Source: an uncultured Bacteroidales bacterium (GTDB taxonomy: Bacteria > Bacteroidota > Bacteroidia > Bacteroidales > Muribaculaceae). Taken from it: DNA of 15,609 nucleotides. Shown here piece after piece: positions 1 through 7,723 of this stretch (within the stretch, counting starts at the first letter, position 1; each line of letters opens with the position of its first letter). The notes below the pieces were generated by a model that did not search any database, had not been told where the DNA came from, and was given only the letters and a program-made list of their open reading frames with translations. The stretch covers positions 1 to 15,609 of the forward strand of contig CAJLWO010000061.1 in NCBI GenBank assembly GCA_905210435.1, in the 5' to 3' direction. Both the position numbers and the translations under genes were made by a program.

Positions 1-80
1 AACCAAATTTTCTCATCAAAATATTTGCTCAGGTCAGAGTAAACTCCACTCAAGTTGCAAACCAACTATTTATATTACAG

Positions 81-929
81 ATGAAACTAATAACAAATCA
101 GGAATTCGGGGGAGAACGACCTCTTTACGCGCTGCATGGCGCCCGGCTTGAGAATGTCACTATACACCCCGGGGAGTCAAGTATAAAGGAGGGCTCTGAC
201 ATAGAGGCCGAGAACTGTGTGTTTGAAGGGAAATATGTCTTCTGGGAGGTAGACCGTTTTACGGTTAAGAACTGCTATTTTGCCGAGAGCGCACGTTCGA
301 GCCTGTGGTACTCGCGCAACTGCCGCATGATTGACTGCAAGGTCGACGCGCCCAAACTGTTCCGCCGCATGCAAGGGATTTACGTGGAGAATACCGATTT
401 CCCCAACGGCGAGCAATATCTTTGGGATTGCTCGGACATCGAGCTTAGGAATGTCGGCATAGCCAATTGCGACTATGCTTTCATGCACTGCGAAAATGTC
501 AAAATCGACAAATACCGCCAAGACGGCAACTACAGCTTCCAGTATGCCAGAAACGTCGAGATACGCAATGCTGTAATCAATTCTAAGGATGCGTTCTGGG
601 AAGCGGAAAACGTGACAGTATACGATTCGGAAATCAACGGGGAATATCTCGGCTGGTACGGGAAGAACCTCCGCTTCGTGCGCTGCCGCCTGACGGGCGA
701 ACAGCTGCTGTGCTACGTCGACGGCCTCGTGCTCGAGGACTGTACATTCGGCGAGGACGCCAACCTGCTCTTCGAGTACAGCACCGTGCAGGCGACAGTG
801 AAAGGCGCACTCACCAGTGTCAAGAATCCCACAAGCGGCCACATTCATGCGGGCTCAATCGGCGAAATAATCATCGACGGGAACATAAAGCAGCCTGCCG
901 ACTGCGTGATAACGGTAACCGACAAATAA
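81..929 (+). CDS. DUF3737 family right-handed beta-helix protein
   Basis: A 282-residue protein that I recognise as DUF3737 family from its opening (MKLITNQEFGGERPLYALHG) and overall pattern. The body is a ladder of short repeats in which hydrophobic and aromatic residues alternate with Asn/Asp/Cys turns (for example IEAENCVFEGKYVFWE, VKNCYF, IELRNVGI, VEIRNAVI, LVLEDCTF), as expected of a pectate-lyase-like parallel beta-helix. No signal peptide or membrane segment is visible, so a cytoplasmic location is inferred. The biochemical role of the family is not known to me; polysaccharide-related activity would be a guess from the fold. The ATG at 81 is the first in-frame start with family-like sequence. 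The gene converges on the amylase gene and shares a bidirectional terminator with it. Family assignment is fairly secure, function is not. Confidence 0.85.
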   Translation: MKLITNQEFGGERPLYALHGARLENVTIHPGESSIKEGSDIEAENCVFEGKYVFWEVDRFTVKNCYFAESARSSLWYSRNCRMIDCKVDAPKLFRRMQGIYVENTDFPNGEQYLWDCSDIELRNVGIANCDYAFMHCENVKIDKYRQDGNYSFQYARNVEIRNAVINSKDAFWEAENVTVYDSEINGEYLGWYGKNLRFVRCRLTGEQLLCYVDGLVLEDCTFGEDANLLFEYSTVQATVKGALTSVKNPTSGHIHAGSIGEIIIDGNIKQPADCVITVTDK

Positions 930-964
930 TACATATCCCGGACTTCTTACAGGAACATATCCAT

Positions 965-1006
965 AATAAAAAATCGCGGCTACCGAAGCAGTCGCGATTT
1001 TTTATT
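965..1006. terminator. Bidirectional intrinsic terminator between DUF3737 and amylase genes
   Basis: A 14-bp perfect inverted repeat (965-978 with 993-1006) has a G/C core (TCGCG/CGCGA) flanked by an A6 run on the left and a T6 run on the right. It therefore gives a hairpin followed by a U-tract on both strands. It lies 36 bp after the DUF3737 stop and 26 bp after the amylase stop, which fits termination of both convergent genes. Confidence 0.85.
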
Positions 1007-1031
1007 TTATGGATTGAGCTGGTGATTGCTC

Positions 1032-4000
1032 TTAGTTGACGCGGATTTTGCGTACTTTGTTACCCTGACGCTGGATGTAGATGCCGGGGGTAGGATTGAT
1101 GACGCGTACACCCTGGAGGTTGTAGTATTCAACGGGTTCCTGCTCGGGAGCTGCCTCGATTGAGTCAACGGCTGACATGTATATGCCGCCGTCCTCAAAC
1201 TGCTGGTTGCCGAGACCTTTGTAGATATGTCCGTGTTCGGGAGTGACATCTTTGGTCTGGTCGCCGCCGCCGTTGTTGAATACAACGCCGGTAGTACCGG
1301 TAGGACAAGTATACATATATACTGTCGAACTTACCAGCTTCATGTCGACACCGGGCCATGAAGTAGGCTCAACCGGCCAATGGTGAATCTTGACCGAGCT
1401 CCAGTTGGTGACAGAATTGTCGTAGTATACGGTGATTCCTTCGGGTTCGACAGGTTTTTCAATCTTGGTGTAAGTAGCCGAACCTGTCTTGGTCTCGGTA
1501 CCCGAAGAAGCGCTCCAGGTTACGGTCACGCTTTCACCGATGGCCATATCGTCGCCGATGGTGAATGTAGCCGAACTTCCGTTGATGGCAGTCTGGCTTC
1601 CGTTACCGATCTTATACCATGCCGAAGTAGCATTGGATACTGTTGCGGTTACAGTCACATTGTCAACGAAAGTACCGCCGTTGGGCGAGAATTTCACTGA
1701 AGGAGTCTTGACTACGCTGACTTCGATTTTAGAAGCATTTGATCCTCCGTCATATTCGAAGAAAGTATCCTCGGAGATGCCTGTTATATCAGAAGTCTGA
1801 GCGCCGTTGCGGTTGAAAATCAGGCTGACGGGTTCAGAGTCGTCGATAGTGGCATAATAAAATTCGCGACCGTCGATTGTTGTGGTTTCAGTCAGGGTTT
1901 TGCCGGGCCATTCGCCAAACACTTTGCCTCCGTCGTTCCATGCATAGATGTTAGTACCGGAGATGTTGGCATTGTTCTTGCCGGTGACATAGATGGTTAT
2001 AGTCGCGTTGGGATCAACTTTCTTATATACGGCATTGCCGTCAAAAGTTTCGCCTGAAGCTGAGGTAGCGCCCCATGAAACGGTCACTGATTCACCGTAA
2101 CCCATGCCTTCGCCGATAGTGAGAGTCTGAGCCACGCCGGGGGTAAGGGTCTGCTGGGCATTGTTGCCGACTTTCACCCAGCCTGATACGGCGCTTTCGT
2201 TGAGAGCGGCAGTGACAGTGATGGTCTCGGTCTTGAACGAGCAGCCTGCAGGCGAGAGAGTCACGGCTGCAGAACCTACAGCATCGTCATAAGTATAATA
2301 TTCGGTTGTGCCGGGGTCGGTGAACGAAGGATTGCCGCCGTGAGCCACGGGTGATGAGGTGTAGATGAACTTGCCGTCGACACCTACCTTACCGCCTTTC
2401 CAGTCTTTGACAAGCACGCGGAGCTGGCCCTGCGTACCGGGAGCGTCGACAGTGATTGAACCGCCGGCGGGAGTGTAGGACTGGCCTGTTACAAGGTCGA
2501 CATAAGTGCCTGCGGGTACGTCGGAGAATGTTGCGCCGCCATTGAGAGCGACGAGAGCGTAAGAGTCCTTGTAGGCACGTTTGAAGGCATGGCCGCCGTT
2601 GGCCGAGCAGCCGTCCCATGAATACTGGCCCTTGCGGAGAGCGGGTACAGCGGCACGTATCTGGTTAAGACGTATGATATGCTGGGCGAGATCGCCGTCG
2701 AGAGTCTTGGCCACATTGCCCGATGCGGTGAATGTGCCGAAATCAGAAGCTGTGACATCACCTTCGAGGTATGCGCCGAAGTAAGCGCGGCCTGAGTTGG
2801 CGAGAGCCATTTGCGGGCCTTTGTCAATGGTTTTGCCTTTCTGGAATTCGACTTCCGAACCGTAATATATACAGGGGATACCGCGGAATGTGAACATCAG
2901 CGAAAGGTTTTCAGCCCATTGTGCCGTTCCGCCGTTGAAACGTACGCCGTCGTTGGGACCAGGGCAGTAGTCGTGAGAGTCGACATATACAACGTTCCAC
3001 GAAGCGTCATTGTAATAGTGGTCGCCTTCCTGTGCAATGCGCACTGCCTGGTCGGCGCTGTTGAAGTTATAGTGCATCGGGAAGTCGATAACGTTGAAGC
3101 CCGAAGCCTGAGTGTAGTCTGGTTCATGCCAAGCGCCGTTTTTCATGAACACGTTGTCTGAATCGTGTACGGTGGCGGGGTCTTTCTCACAGGTAAGCAT
3201 ATTGCCCAGAGGCGAAGCACCTTCAGGTACTACCTGGTTGGCCCACCAGTCGGCGGTAAAAGTTTTCCACTCGGCTACCAGCGTTGGGTCTGATTTCCAT
3301 GTGTAGTAGTGGCTTGAAAGCACATGCTGGCCGCGGTATATCACACCACCGTAGCGGGCGCAGCACTCGCCGAACATATAGAAAGGAGCCTGGTTGAGGC
3401 GCTTGCTCTTGTAGCGCTCACCCAACTCGATAAAGCGGGGAATGAATGCTGAGTTGAATGTAAGGGGAGCGATATGTCCGGTGGTATCGATACGGAAGCC
3501 GTCGACACCCATCTCTATGAATTTGCCGTAGCAGTCAACGATGTAGTCGACAACGGCGGGGTTTTCGGTGTTGAGGTCGACACAGTCGCCGGCTATCTGG
3601 CCCCACCAGCGGCTGGGGTCGTCCCAGTTCCATGCGGTAGACAAATGATGCCAGTAGTTTTTTGAGTCATGGTTTTGGCCGTCAGTATTTTTAAGATATT
3701 TGAAACGCTCTGAATATTGAGTCTTCTGGCCACTGTTGGGAAGATCCCAGTAGGCATCGCCACCGAGTTTCTCGGAATCCGGGATAAGACATGCCTCGAT
3801 ATTGGCCTGATTGCGGATTTCCTGCGAACGGTCGAAGAGATGGCAGAAATAGTTTTCGCCAAAGTTACCGGTGTGCTGGAGCACAATGTCAAGCACAATC
3901 TTTATGCCTTTGGCATGGGCGGCATCGATAAGGTCCTGGAAATCGACATCTTCAGCCGAGCCCCATTCGGTGCGGCTCTCATAGCGGAGATCCACTTTGG

Positions 4001-4346
4001 AGAAATCCATCGCGTGGTAACCGTGGTAGTCGAAGCCCGATGCGTTCTGCACCACGGGAGTAATCCAGATGGCGGTGAAACCGAGCGCCTTGATATAGTC
4101 AAGTTTCTCGATAAGGCCTTTGAAGTCGCCACGCCAGGCGGGGTCATTGTTTGCTTTCTGATGTTCTACACCGTCCCAGCACAATACATTGTTCTTTGGA
4201 TCGCCGTCATAGAAACGCGTAGTCATGGCAAAATAGATTGTCTCATCGCGGAAGTCGGTTCGCTCGTCCATGAACGAGGCCGCATTCGACTGCATGACTG
4301 TCAGCAAAGCGACAGGCAAAAGCAGCCATTTCTTTAACTTTCTCAT
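1032..4346 (-). CDS. Secreted multimodular GH13 alpha-amylase with starch-binding modules
   Basis: An endo-acting alpha-1,4-glucan hydrolase of family GH13, 1104 residues from the ATG at 4346. An in-frame TTG two codons upstream is less likely. A signal peptide (KLKKWLLLPVALLTVMQSNA) ends near residue 22, with no lipobox Cys. The (beta/alpha)8 domain starts near residue 34 with a Ca-site-like FYDGDPKNN. It has all GH13 motifs: DIVLQH 153-158, GFRIDTTGH with nucleophile D287 and R285, general acid E327 in MFGEC, and YVDSHD with H458 and D459. A C-domain follows to about 650. Then come two tandem pairs of an Ig/chitobiase-C-like module (about 694-776 and 883-961) and a CBM26-like starch-binding module (about 781-878 and 970-1043). 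The last 32 residues form a sorting-type tail. No SusC/SusD genes adjoin it, so it is not in an evident polysaccharide-utilisation locus. Enzyme class is secure; exact substrate preference is not. Confidence 0.93.
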   Translation of the reverse strand: MRKLKKWLLLPVALLTVMQSNAASFMDERTDFRDETIYFAMTTRFYDGDPKNNVLCWDGVEHQKANNDPAWRGDFKGLIEKLDYIKALGFTAIWITPVVQNASGFDYHGYHAMDFSKVDLRYESRTEWGSAEDVDFQDLIDAAHAKGIKIVLDIVLQHTGNFGENYFCHLFDRSQEIRNQANIEACLIPDSEKLGGDAYWDLPNSGQKTQYSERFKYLKNTDGQNHDSKNYWHHLSTAWNWDDPSRWWGQIAGDCVDLNTENPAVVDYIVDCYGKFIEMGVDGFRIDTTGHIAPLTFNSAFIPRFIELGERYKSKRLNQAPFYMFGECCARYGGVIYRGQHVLSSHYYTWKSDPTLVAEWKTFTADWWANQVVPEGASPLGNMLTCEKDPATVHDSDNVFMKNGAWHEPDYTQASGFNVIDFPMHYNFNSADQAVRIAQEGDHYYNDASWNVVYVDSHDYCPGPNDGVRFNGGTAQWAENLSLMFTFRGIPCIYYGSEVEFQKGKTIDKGPQMALANSGRAYFGAYLEGDVTASDFGTFTASGNVAKTLDGDLAQHIIRLNQIRAAVPALRKGQYSWDGCSANGGHAFKRAYKDSYALVALNGGATFSDVPAGTYVDLVTGQSYTPAGGSITVDAPGTQGQLRVLVKDWKGGKVGVDGKFIYTSSPVAHGGNPSFTDPGTTEYYTYDDAVGSAAVTLSPAGCSFKTETITVTAALNESAVSGWVKVGNNAQQTLTPGVAQTLTIGEGMGYGESVTVSWGATSASGETFDGNAVYKKVDPNATITIYVTGKNNANISGTNIYAWNDGGKVFGEWPGKTLTETTTIDGREFYYATIDDSEPVSLIFNRNGAQTSDITGISEDTFFEYDGGSNASKIEVSVVKTPSVKFSPNGGTFVDNVTVTATVSNATSAWYKIGNGSQTAINGSSATFTIGDDMAIGESVTVTWSASSGTETKTGSATYTKIEKPVEPEGITVYYDNSVTNWSSVKIHHWPVEPTSWPGVDMKLVSSTVYMYTCPTGTTGVVFNNGGGDQTKDVTPEHGHIYKGLGNQQFEDGGIYMSAVDSIEAAPEQEPVEYYNLQGVRVINPTPGIYIQRQGNKVRKIRVN

Positions 4347-4450
4347 TGTCAATAGTTAAGTGAAATAATTAATTAAAAAAAATGTAAGTCGATATAATAA
4401 ATATACTTAAAACTTCATGATATTTCAGGCATTGTAACGAAAGTTTGCAA

Positions 4451-4482
4451 CAAAGATACATTTTTTATCTGAATTTATCAAT
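4451..4482 (-). promoter_or_regulatory. Putative Bacteroidetes-type promoter of the amylase gene
   Basis: On the minus strand TATCTTTG (4458-4451) matches the Bacteroidetes -7 consensus TAnnTTTG. A weak -33 element, ATTG (4482-4479), lies 20 bp upstream. Transcription would start near 4444, giving an A/T-rich leader of about 100 nt before the ATG at 4346. The -33 match is poor, so confidence is moderate. Confidence 0.55.
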
Positions 4483-4509
4483 AATTAAATTAATTAAATA
4501 ATTTTTTTT

Positions 4510-5102
4510 CGTGAGTTCATGTCCGGCAATCAGGTTGACCTCGTGTTTCTCGACATACAGATGCCGGGTACTGACGGTCTGGAATTCGCACGCCGCATAC
4601 CGGAAAAGACACTCGTGATATTCACTACCGCCTATCCGGAATATGCCGTCGACAGTTATTCGGTCGATGCCGTCGGCTACCTGGTCAAGCCCATCGACAC
4701 CGTACTCTTTGACAAGGCCGTAGCCAAGGCTCTCGATTATAAGGCGCTTATGGCAAAAGCGACAGGCGAACAGGCCGATGCGCGTTCTGGCCGCGACTAC
4801 ATGATAGAGAAGGCCGACCGGCGTTTCCACCGTATACCTTACCGCGAGATTCTTTTTATAGAGGGACTGAAAGATTATGTCATTTTCCGCCTGACTGATG
4901 GTCGGCGACTCGTCACCCGGACAACGGTAAAAAGTCTTGAGGAAATGTTGCCCGGGGAGATGTTCGCACGGGTCAACAAATCAAATATTGTAAATCTTGA
5001 TGCTGTGGAATCGTTTGACAGCAACGACGTAGTCATCGGCGATACCGAAATAGCCATAGGCGCGGCTACCGTGACGCGGTTATCAAACGGCTACTCGGGT
5101 AG
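4510..5102 (+). pseudogene. LytTR response regulator, 5'-truncated and frameshifted
   Basis: Remnant of a LytR/AlgR-type two-component response regulator (receiver plus LytTR DNA-binding domain). From the ATG at 4519 the frame shows the second half of a receiver, with phosphoacceptor D12 in LVFLDIQMPG, T36/T37 in FTTAYPEYA and K57 in GYLVKPID. A LytTR domain follows from about residue 94 (YMIEKADRRFHRIPYREILFIEG ... FARVNKSNIVNL). Roughly 40 N-terminal residues, including the acidic pair of the phosphorylation site, are missing; family-like sequence begins at about 4510, directly after a T8 run. At 5062-5064 the frame changes: the expected ending GYRDAVIKRLLG is read in the +2 frame from 5064 to a TAG at 5100-5102. 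The zero frame instead runs on to 5199 with an unrelated tail. No partner histidine kinase is present. A one-base sequencing error could explain the frameshift, but not the missing 5' end. Confidence 0.82.
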
Positions 5103-5201
5103 ACCGGCGGATGTATTCCTGTTGCGTAGAACCGAAGTTATTATTAAATTTGCAATAGAGTTTTTTCATGCGGTTAAAAACCGCGGCTACTATATATAAA
5201 C

Positions 5202-5858
5202 ATGGATATACGACAATATGCAATCTCGGTCGCACAACGCACCGATGCGGCGATAAATTCGGGCAATATAGAGGAAGCCGTGCGGCTTTCGGGCGAGGCT
5301 ACAGCCACGCTTGACGCGGAGTGGACACAGCTCTACAACGCACACGACAACGGAAGCGACATGGCGCTCATCGCCGGTAATTTCGTCGCGGGCCGACATC
5401 TCAGCGCACTCATACAGGCCGGAGCTGCCGACGAGGCTTTTTCCACCGCGATGCTCCTGCTCTACCGCAGTACACTCGCCCGCAGCAAATCGGCCGAACT
5501 GGCACAATCGCAGCTCGACATACTGTATCTGTCGCTGTCGGCCGCGCTTGAATCGGGCAACATGCGCGGATACACCTCGGAGGAAGCAGACCCGGCCGAC
5601 GTGGAGCACTTCGCACATATCGTGTCATACATCGCCTCCATGCTGTTTGCATTCTACAATGAGGTAGGCAACAGCCGTCCGGACTCTCCGATGCTTGAGG
5701 AAGCGTATGCATTGCTCGAACAGATGCAGGCAATCGGAGCGATACAACAGCCCTGCATACGCATAAAGGAATGCGATGTTGCAGCCGACGACATCGCGGG
5801 AGTACTCCCCGACCTGCTCGGCCGCAGCAAAGCACTCGGGATGCTTAAATCAGAATAA
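5202..5858 (+). CDS. Hypothetical helical protein, TPR-like
   Basis: A 218-residue protein that I do not recognise. It is rich in Ala, Glu and Leu, and appears to be almost all alpha-helical, with helix-pair patterns reminiscent of tetratricopeptide repeats (AAINSGNIEEAVRLSGEAT at 17-35; ALIQAGAADEAFSTAMLLLYRSTLARS at 69-95; MLEEAYALLEQMQAIGAI at 164-181). There is no signal peptide, clear membrane segment or catalytic motif, so a cytoplasmic scaffold or interaction role is the most that can be inferred. The ATG at 5202 follows an A/T-rich stretch. It lies 99 bp after the natural stop of the decayed LytTR gene and converges on surE. Codon use resembles that of the surrounding genes, and the frame is open throughout, supporting a real gene. 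Confidence 0.75.
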   Translation: MDIRQYAISVAQRTDAAINSGNIEEAVRLSGEATATLDAEWTQLYNAHDNGSDMALIAGNFVAGRHLSALIQAGAADEAFSTAMLLLYRSTLARSKSAELAQSQLDILYLSLSAALESGNMRGYTSEEADPADVEHFAHIVSYIASMLFAFYNEVGNSRPDSPMLEEAYALLEQMQAIGAIQQPCIRIKECDVAADDIAGVLPDLLGRSKALGMLKSE

Positions 5859-5908
5859 AACAACCTGTATTTGCCGAGATTCGACACAACTTGCTGATAA
5901 TTGCGCAA

Positions 5909-6679
5909 TCAGCCTATTATCGCTGCGACTGTCTTTATGGCTGATATATTTGTCTGGTCGGGAGTGACGGGGACTGCCGTTGCGTAATTGCGGCCGAGCC
6001 AGTAGAGGTCGGTGTCGGTGGCATCGGGTTCGTCGTTGATCTGCTTTCCTGTAAGCCAGTAGAAAGGACGCCCTGTAGGATCGGTGTATTCGCGGTATTC
6101 TTCGGTCCAGTGGCTCTCGGCTGAACGCACAACCTTTAGCCCTTCGATGGCCACTTTGGCCGGGAAATTGACATTGAGGCACACTCCTTCTGGAAGGCCG
6201 CCGGCCAGTACGGCTTTTGATATTTTTTCGATATACGGCAGTGTCTGCGAGAAGTCGGCCGCCATCGAATGGTGCATCAGTGAATATCCTATGGCGGGAA
6301 TACCTATCATGCATGCTTCCATCACGGCACCCATCGTACCGGAATATATGAGATTGTTGCCGGCGTTTGAACCGTGGTTTATTCCGCACAGCATCATGTC
6401 AGGCTTACGCGGAAGGATATGATGCATGGCGAGTTTTATACAGTCGACGGGGGTGCCGGTTACACTGAATATCCTTACATTGTCGCTGTAGTCGGTATTG
6501 TCGTGCTGCTTTATGCGCAACGGCACATTGACCGACATTGCCGAAGACATGCCCGACTGCGGAGTGGCTGGCGCGACTATATAAACGTCGCCGAGATGCC
6601 GGGCAATACCGGTCAGCACATGTATTCCGGGCGCGGCGATGCCGTCGTCATTACTTATAAGTATAAGAGGTCTGTCCAT
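5909..6679 (-). CDS. surE: 5'/3'-nucleotidase SurE
   Basis: A metal-dependent phosphatase that removes phosphate from nucleoside 5'- and 3'-monophosphates in the cytoplasm; family members also act on short polyphosphate. The 256-residue length is normal. The N-terminal ILISNDDG places metal ligands D11 and D12. Further family motifs are PATPQSGMSSAMS (37-49, with S42), VTGTPVDCIKLA (73-84) and GINHGSNAGNNLIYSGTMGAVMEA (99-122, with N101). All expected ligands are intact. The ATG at 6679 gives the canonical start and lies about 30 nt downstream of the predicted transcription start. The gene is divergent from parA and convergent with the unknown 218-residue protein; the two stop codons are 50 bp apart. 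Confidence 0.97.
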   Translation of the reverse strand: MDRPLILISNDDGIAAPGIHVLTGIARHLGDVYIVAPATPQSGMSSAMSVNVPLRIKQHDNTDYSDNVRIFSVTGTPVDCIKLAMHHILPRKPDMMLCGINHGSNAGNNLIYSGTMGAVMEACMIGIPAIGYSLMHHSMAADFSQTLPYIEKISKAVLAGGLPEGVCLNVNFPAKVAIEGLKVVRSAESHWTEEYREYTDPTGRPFYWLTGKQINDEPDATDTDLYWLGRNYATAVPVTPDQTNISAIKTVAAIIG

Positions 6680-6715
6680 AAGTGAAATTTGTTTTTATAT
6701 TTTTCCTTTCCGTAA

Positions 6716-6747
6716 CAAAGATACTCAATTGCGGCGAGAAAGTCAAA
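6716..6747 (-). promoter_or_regulatory. Bacteroidetes-type promoter of surE
   Basis: On the minus strand a perfect TTTG (6747-6744) is followed after 20 bp by TATCTTTG (6723-6716), matching TTTG-N19-21-TAnnTTTG. The predicted start near 6709 leaves a leader of about 30 nt. This is the best promoter match in the window. Confidence 0.75.
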
Positions 6748-6769
6748 TTGGCGAATGTTCCACGGGGAC

Positions 6770-6799
6770 TTATCTACAATCATCAACAGTTATCAACAT
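6770..6799 (+). repeat. Three DnaA-box-like repeats with exact 10-bp period
   Basis: TTATCTACA (6770-6778), TCATCAACA (6780-6788) and TTATCAACA (6790-6798) occur at exactly 10-bp intervals, that is on one face of the helix. They differ from the DnaA box TTATCCACA by one, two and one bases. They lie about 90 bp before the parA start in an A/T-rich intergenic region. They could bind DnaA, or be an operator for parA or surE. The repeat is directly seen; the binding protein is inferred. Confidence 0.6.
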
Positions 6800-6800
6800 A

Positions 6801-6828
6801 TTTGGTTCTTTGAGGATTATTAACTTTG
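6801..6828 (+). promoter_or_regulatory. Putative promoter of parA
   Basis: TAACTTTG (6821-6828) fits the -7 consensus TAnnTTTG. TTTG at 6801-6804 could be the -33 element, but the 16-bp spacing is shorter than the usual 19-21. Transcription would start near 6835, about 54 nt before the parA ATG. Confidence 0.4.
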
Positions 6829-6888
6829 TTTTGACGGTAAAATATTGTTTATTTGCACCGTGAAACATTTTTCAATCTTATTTGCATT

Positions 6889-7659
6889 ATGGGAAAAATT
6901 ATCGCAATTGCCAACCAGAAAGGAGGCGTCGGCAAGACGACTACAACTATCAATCTCGGGGCATCACTGGCATCGGCAGGGAAACGCACACTTATCATCG
7001 ACGCCGATCCGCAGGCCAACGCAACCTCAGGCTACGGCATAGAGCCGCGTTCAATGACATCGTCAATATATGAATGTCTCGTCGACGGCTATCCCATAGA
7101 CGGCTCCCAGGTGAAGACATGCGTCGACAATCTCGATCTTGTCGGCTCGCGCATCGACCTTGCCGGAGCGGAGATAGAACTCATCAACAAGCCGAACCGC
7201 GAACGAGTGCTCGCCAATCTGCTTGAGCCTCTTAAATCGGTCTACGATTACATACTCATCGACTGCTCCCCGTCGCTCGGTCTCATCACCGTCAACGCGC
7301 TCACCGCAGCCAATTCAGTAATAATCCCCATGCAGGCCGAATACTTCGCTCTCGAAGGCATATCGAAACTGCTCAATACCATACGCATAATAAAGTCGAA
7401 GCTCAATCCCGCGCTTGAAATCGAAGGCTTCCTGCTCACGATGTATGACGCGCGCCTGCGCCTGGCCAACCAGATTTACGAAGAGCTCAAGGGGCATTTC
7501 GCCGATATGGTATTCGACACCGTAATACCGCGCAACATACGTCTGAGCGAGGCTCCCTCCCACGGACTGCCCGCCATACTCTACGACCCCGAAAGCCGCG
7601 GAGCCACCTCCCACATCATGCTCGCACGGGAGATTATAAGCAAGAACCGGATGGCATGA
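6889..7659 (+). CDS. parA: Chromosome-partitioning ATPase ParA (Soj)
   Basis: A deviant-Walker-A ATPase that binds the nucleoid nonspecifically as an ATP dimer and, with ParB bound at parS, moves sister origins apart. The 256 residues from ATG 6889 include KGGVGKTT (11-18) with signature K11 and catalytic K16, the A' motif DADPQAN (38-44), and Walker B ILIDCSPS (122-129) with D125. The short length and lack of an N-terminal helix-turn-helix mark the chromosomal Soj type, not a plasmid ParA. The ATG at 6889 is preferred to an in-frame TTG at 6853, because known Soj proteins begin immediately before the Walker A strand (MGKIIAIANQKGG). parB follows after 64 bp. The gene opens a run of nine co-directional genes. 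Confidence 0.97.
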   Translation: MGKIIAIANQKGGVGKTTTTINLGASLASAGKRTLIIDADPQANATSGYGIEPRSMTSSIYECLVDGYPIDGSQVKTCVDNLDLVGSRIDLAGAEIELINKPNRERVLANLLEPLKSVYDYILIDCSPSLGLITVNALTAANSVIIPMQAEYFALEGISKLLNTIRIIKSKLNPALEIEGFLLTMYDARLRLANQIYEELKGHFADMVFDTVIPRNIRLSEAPSHGLPAILYDPESRGATSHIMLAREIISKNRMA

Positions 7660-7723
7660 CCATATCAGGCCGCCATGACAACAATGCGCCAATCATTCCA
7701 CATATAACACATTAATAAATAAA

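Noticed and set aside
177..848. 223-codon open frame antisense to the DUF3737 gene
   Set aside because: Mirror frame of a convincing gene; its composition shows no recognisable domain.
3717..4337. 206-codon open frame antisense to the amylase
   Set aside because: It lies across the conserved GH13 region, so it is a shadow of real codons.
5170..5184. GCGGTT-AAA-AACCGC hairpin as a terminator for the LytTR remnant
   Set aside because: The stem is only 6 bp and no U-tract follows on the coding strand.
5893..5913. GCTGAT...ATCAGC hairpin as terminator between surE and the 218-residue gene
   Set aside because: Short stem overlapping the surE stop codon, without a U-tract on either strand.
6853..6888. 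Extended parA start at a TTG 12 codons upstream
   Set aside because: Soj-type ParA proteins start at the ATG just before the Walker A strand; the extra residues match nothing in the family.
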